From Blastomyces gilchristii SLH14081 (taxonomy: Eukaryota; Ascomycota; Eurotiomycetes; Onygenales; Ajellomycetaceae): a stretch of DNA of 64,000 nt. Positions 62,713 to 64,000 of this stretch are shown piece after piece. The position numbers and the translations under genes are program-made. Position 1 is the first letter of the stretch; every line of letters begins with the position of its first letter. The notes under the pieces are model-generated. The model made no database searches. It had not been told where the DNA came from and saw only the letters and a program-made list of their open reading frames with translations. The DNA is taken from assembly GCF_000003855.2 (NCBI RefSeq), contig NW_003101660.1:681617-745616 (forward strand). Reading direction: 5' to 3'.

Positions 62713-63218
62713 TAGACTGGCCGCTGAGACCATGAATTTCACGTTTGATTCCATTTGGTCTGATCCCATACATTTCTTGGCGTGAATCCCGCTGGGACTG
62801 GCTATCAAAAAAACATGTAAAGTGACTATATATCAGATCTTAAAATGGAACCATGACTTGAAAAAAATGAGAAAGTGGTCTCATTTGGTCTCATTTAGTC
62901 CCATTCTTGGCATAAAGTTACTATTTTTAGACATTTTAAGGTTTTTTTTAGACTATTTTTAATTTTTTAAAAAGTAATGCTTTTTGATAACACTCAAATG
63001 AGATTTAAAGTCATTTAAAGCAATAAAAATAATTTAAATTGAGAAGTGAAAATCATGATCCCATTTGGAAAATGTGACAAGAGTAGACAGTAAGTCCCAC
63101 TGAGACAGTATGAGACTACTATCTAATGTTAAAACCGTGTAATGAGATCAGTCGAATTGGTAATGAAACTATCAAAAAATCTGGTCCTGGTCCCAGACAC
63201 GGTCACACGGTCAGTCTA
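62713..63218 (-). mobile_element. hAT-like MITE, copy B (506 bp)
   Basis: Plus-strand ends TAGACTGGCCG...CGGTCAGTCTA. Flanked by an 8-bp duplication ATCTACAG (62,705-62,712) and ATCTGCAG (63,219-63,226), one transition apart. Inserted in the RT region of element H; the uninterrupted site is readable in P near 51,340-51,365. Same length as copy A and in opposite orientation. It keeps many CC, GG and CG dinucleotides that copy A has lost. Confidence 0.88.
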
Positions 63219-64000
63219 ATCTGCAGTGATTACATATTCTAGAAAATTAATTCAATAGATACTGAAGTTGTACTTTACAAGCTTAATATACAGTTCTGCC
63301 TTATCTAAGGTCTTCAACACAGTTTATACATACTCAGTGTATTCTTTCTTCTTTATAGAGTATATCATCACATCATTCAGATATATTATCATAAAGACAT
63401 TCAGATATGTATGAAGTGTTTTATTAATAAAAGATTGAAATACTGCAGAAATATTAGTCAAATCAAAAGATATTACTAGATATTCAAATAATCTCAGTGC
63501 AGTTCTAAAGACAGTCTTTCATTTATTCTCAGACTGTATTCACAGCTGTGTATATATATTGATTATATTCAGTTATATGAATATGACAGCTTCTGTAAGA
63601 CAGTTAATCATATTCTCAATCAGAGATAGAGAATAGTAACTCTTTATAATCTTGAAGTTCAGATTACAGTAGTTTATATATAATCTGAGATCTTCATTCT
63701 TCTTCTTTATAAATATCACAGAGACTCTTATAAAGATCTGTGAAGATTAAATAAAGTCATTCTTCAGATTCCTCTTTACATAAGTCTATAAGATCTCTGT
63801 TTCATGATGAGAGAGCTTATAGATTAATTCTCAGAAGAGTTTCTACTCTTCTATTAAATCTATTATCAGATTCTTCTTATAATGAGATAAAAGCTCAGCT
63901 GTCTTTGCTGAGCTGAACATCTCTGTAAGATCTCAGTATTTCTCTGATATCTGAAGCTCAGTTTTTATAACTGTAAAGTTCTCAGACATTTATAAAGTGA
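63219..64000 (-). pseudogene. Reverse transcriptase region of element H, continues past the window
   Basis: Reverse complement of P's RT region (compare 50,620-51,350) at high identity, with the same family blocks and independent transitions. It is separated from the rest of H's pol by MITE copy B. Confidence 0.75.

Larger units (their letters stand above)
48344..64000 (-). mobile_element. Element H: minus-strand Gypsy chromovirus-like element, interrupted by three insertions, runs off the window
   Basis: H is present as four blocks: 48,344-48,666; 55,914-56,303; 59,013-62,712; and 63,219-64,000. Together they read as the reverse complement of P's internal region. Integrase-related sequence lies around 60,900-61,700, RNase H around 62,150-62,500 and RT around 62,600-63,750. 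The breaks are explained by P (TSD ATATT), by the tRNA-headed non-LTR unit (15-bp TSD) and by MITE copy B (8-bp TSD). All reading frames are destroyed by stops. The 5' LTR and gag lie beyond the window end. Confidence 0.82.

Noticed and set aside
43250..64000. Centromere
   Set aside because: AT-rich, transposon-filled DNA is compatible with a fungal centromere, but nothing in the sequence separates this from ordinary GC-poor isochores.
43250..64000. CRISPR arrays or prokaryotic mobile elements
   Set aside because: No short regularly spaced repeats with unique spacers; the context is eukaryotic.

Overview
The window is filamentous ascomycete DNA. It has intron-containing genes, Aspergillus/Onygenales-type orthologues, long UTR-like gaps with homopolymer tracts, and an abrupt switch to a very AT-rich, transposon-packed block. 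A gene-normal segment abutting a GC-poor isochore full of mutated Gypsy elements suggests an Onygenales dimorphic fungus (Blastomyces/Emmonsia-like). That placement is inference; no marker gene here proves it.

Region 1 (1-42,850) is gene-bearing. In order it holds: the C-terminal part of an ApsA/Num1-type cortical anchor with a PH domain (+); a DUF4291 gene with a one-base frameshift (-); a small soluble cytochrome b5-like protein (-); the Prp2/DHX16 spliceosomal DEAH helicase with a one-base frameshift near its N-terminus (-); a Wee1-type kinase (-); a nine-exon, about 5,137-aa SidC-type siderophore peptide synthetase (-); an Akr1-type ankyrin-DHHC palmitoyltransferase (-, six exons); and a Pho80-like cyclin (-). 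They do not form one pathway. sidC has no other siderophore gene beside it in this window. Exon boundaries were worked out by reading frame, splice consensus and family continuity.

Region 2 (about 43,250-64,000) is an AT-rich isochore with CpG, CpC and GpG strongly depleted, containing no living gene that I can see. It can be resolved into nested transposons. A degenerate satellite lies at the boundary, followed by a minus-strand Gypsy remnant (family 2) carrying a 506-bp hAT-like MITE. From 48,086 to beyond the window end runs a second minus-strand Gypsy chromovirus-like element ('H'). H is interrupted by three insertions: a complete same-family element in the opposite orientation ('P', 48,667-55,913, two 258-bp LTRs, TSD ATATT); a 2.7-kb non-LTR unit with a tRNA-like head and a LINE ORF2 tail (56,304-58,997, 15-bp TSD); and a second 506-bp MITE copy (62,713-63,218, 8-bp TSD). 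Differences between repeat copies are almost all C/T or G/A transitions, the mark of a RIP-like process whose preferred context here is not purely CpA.
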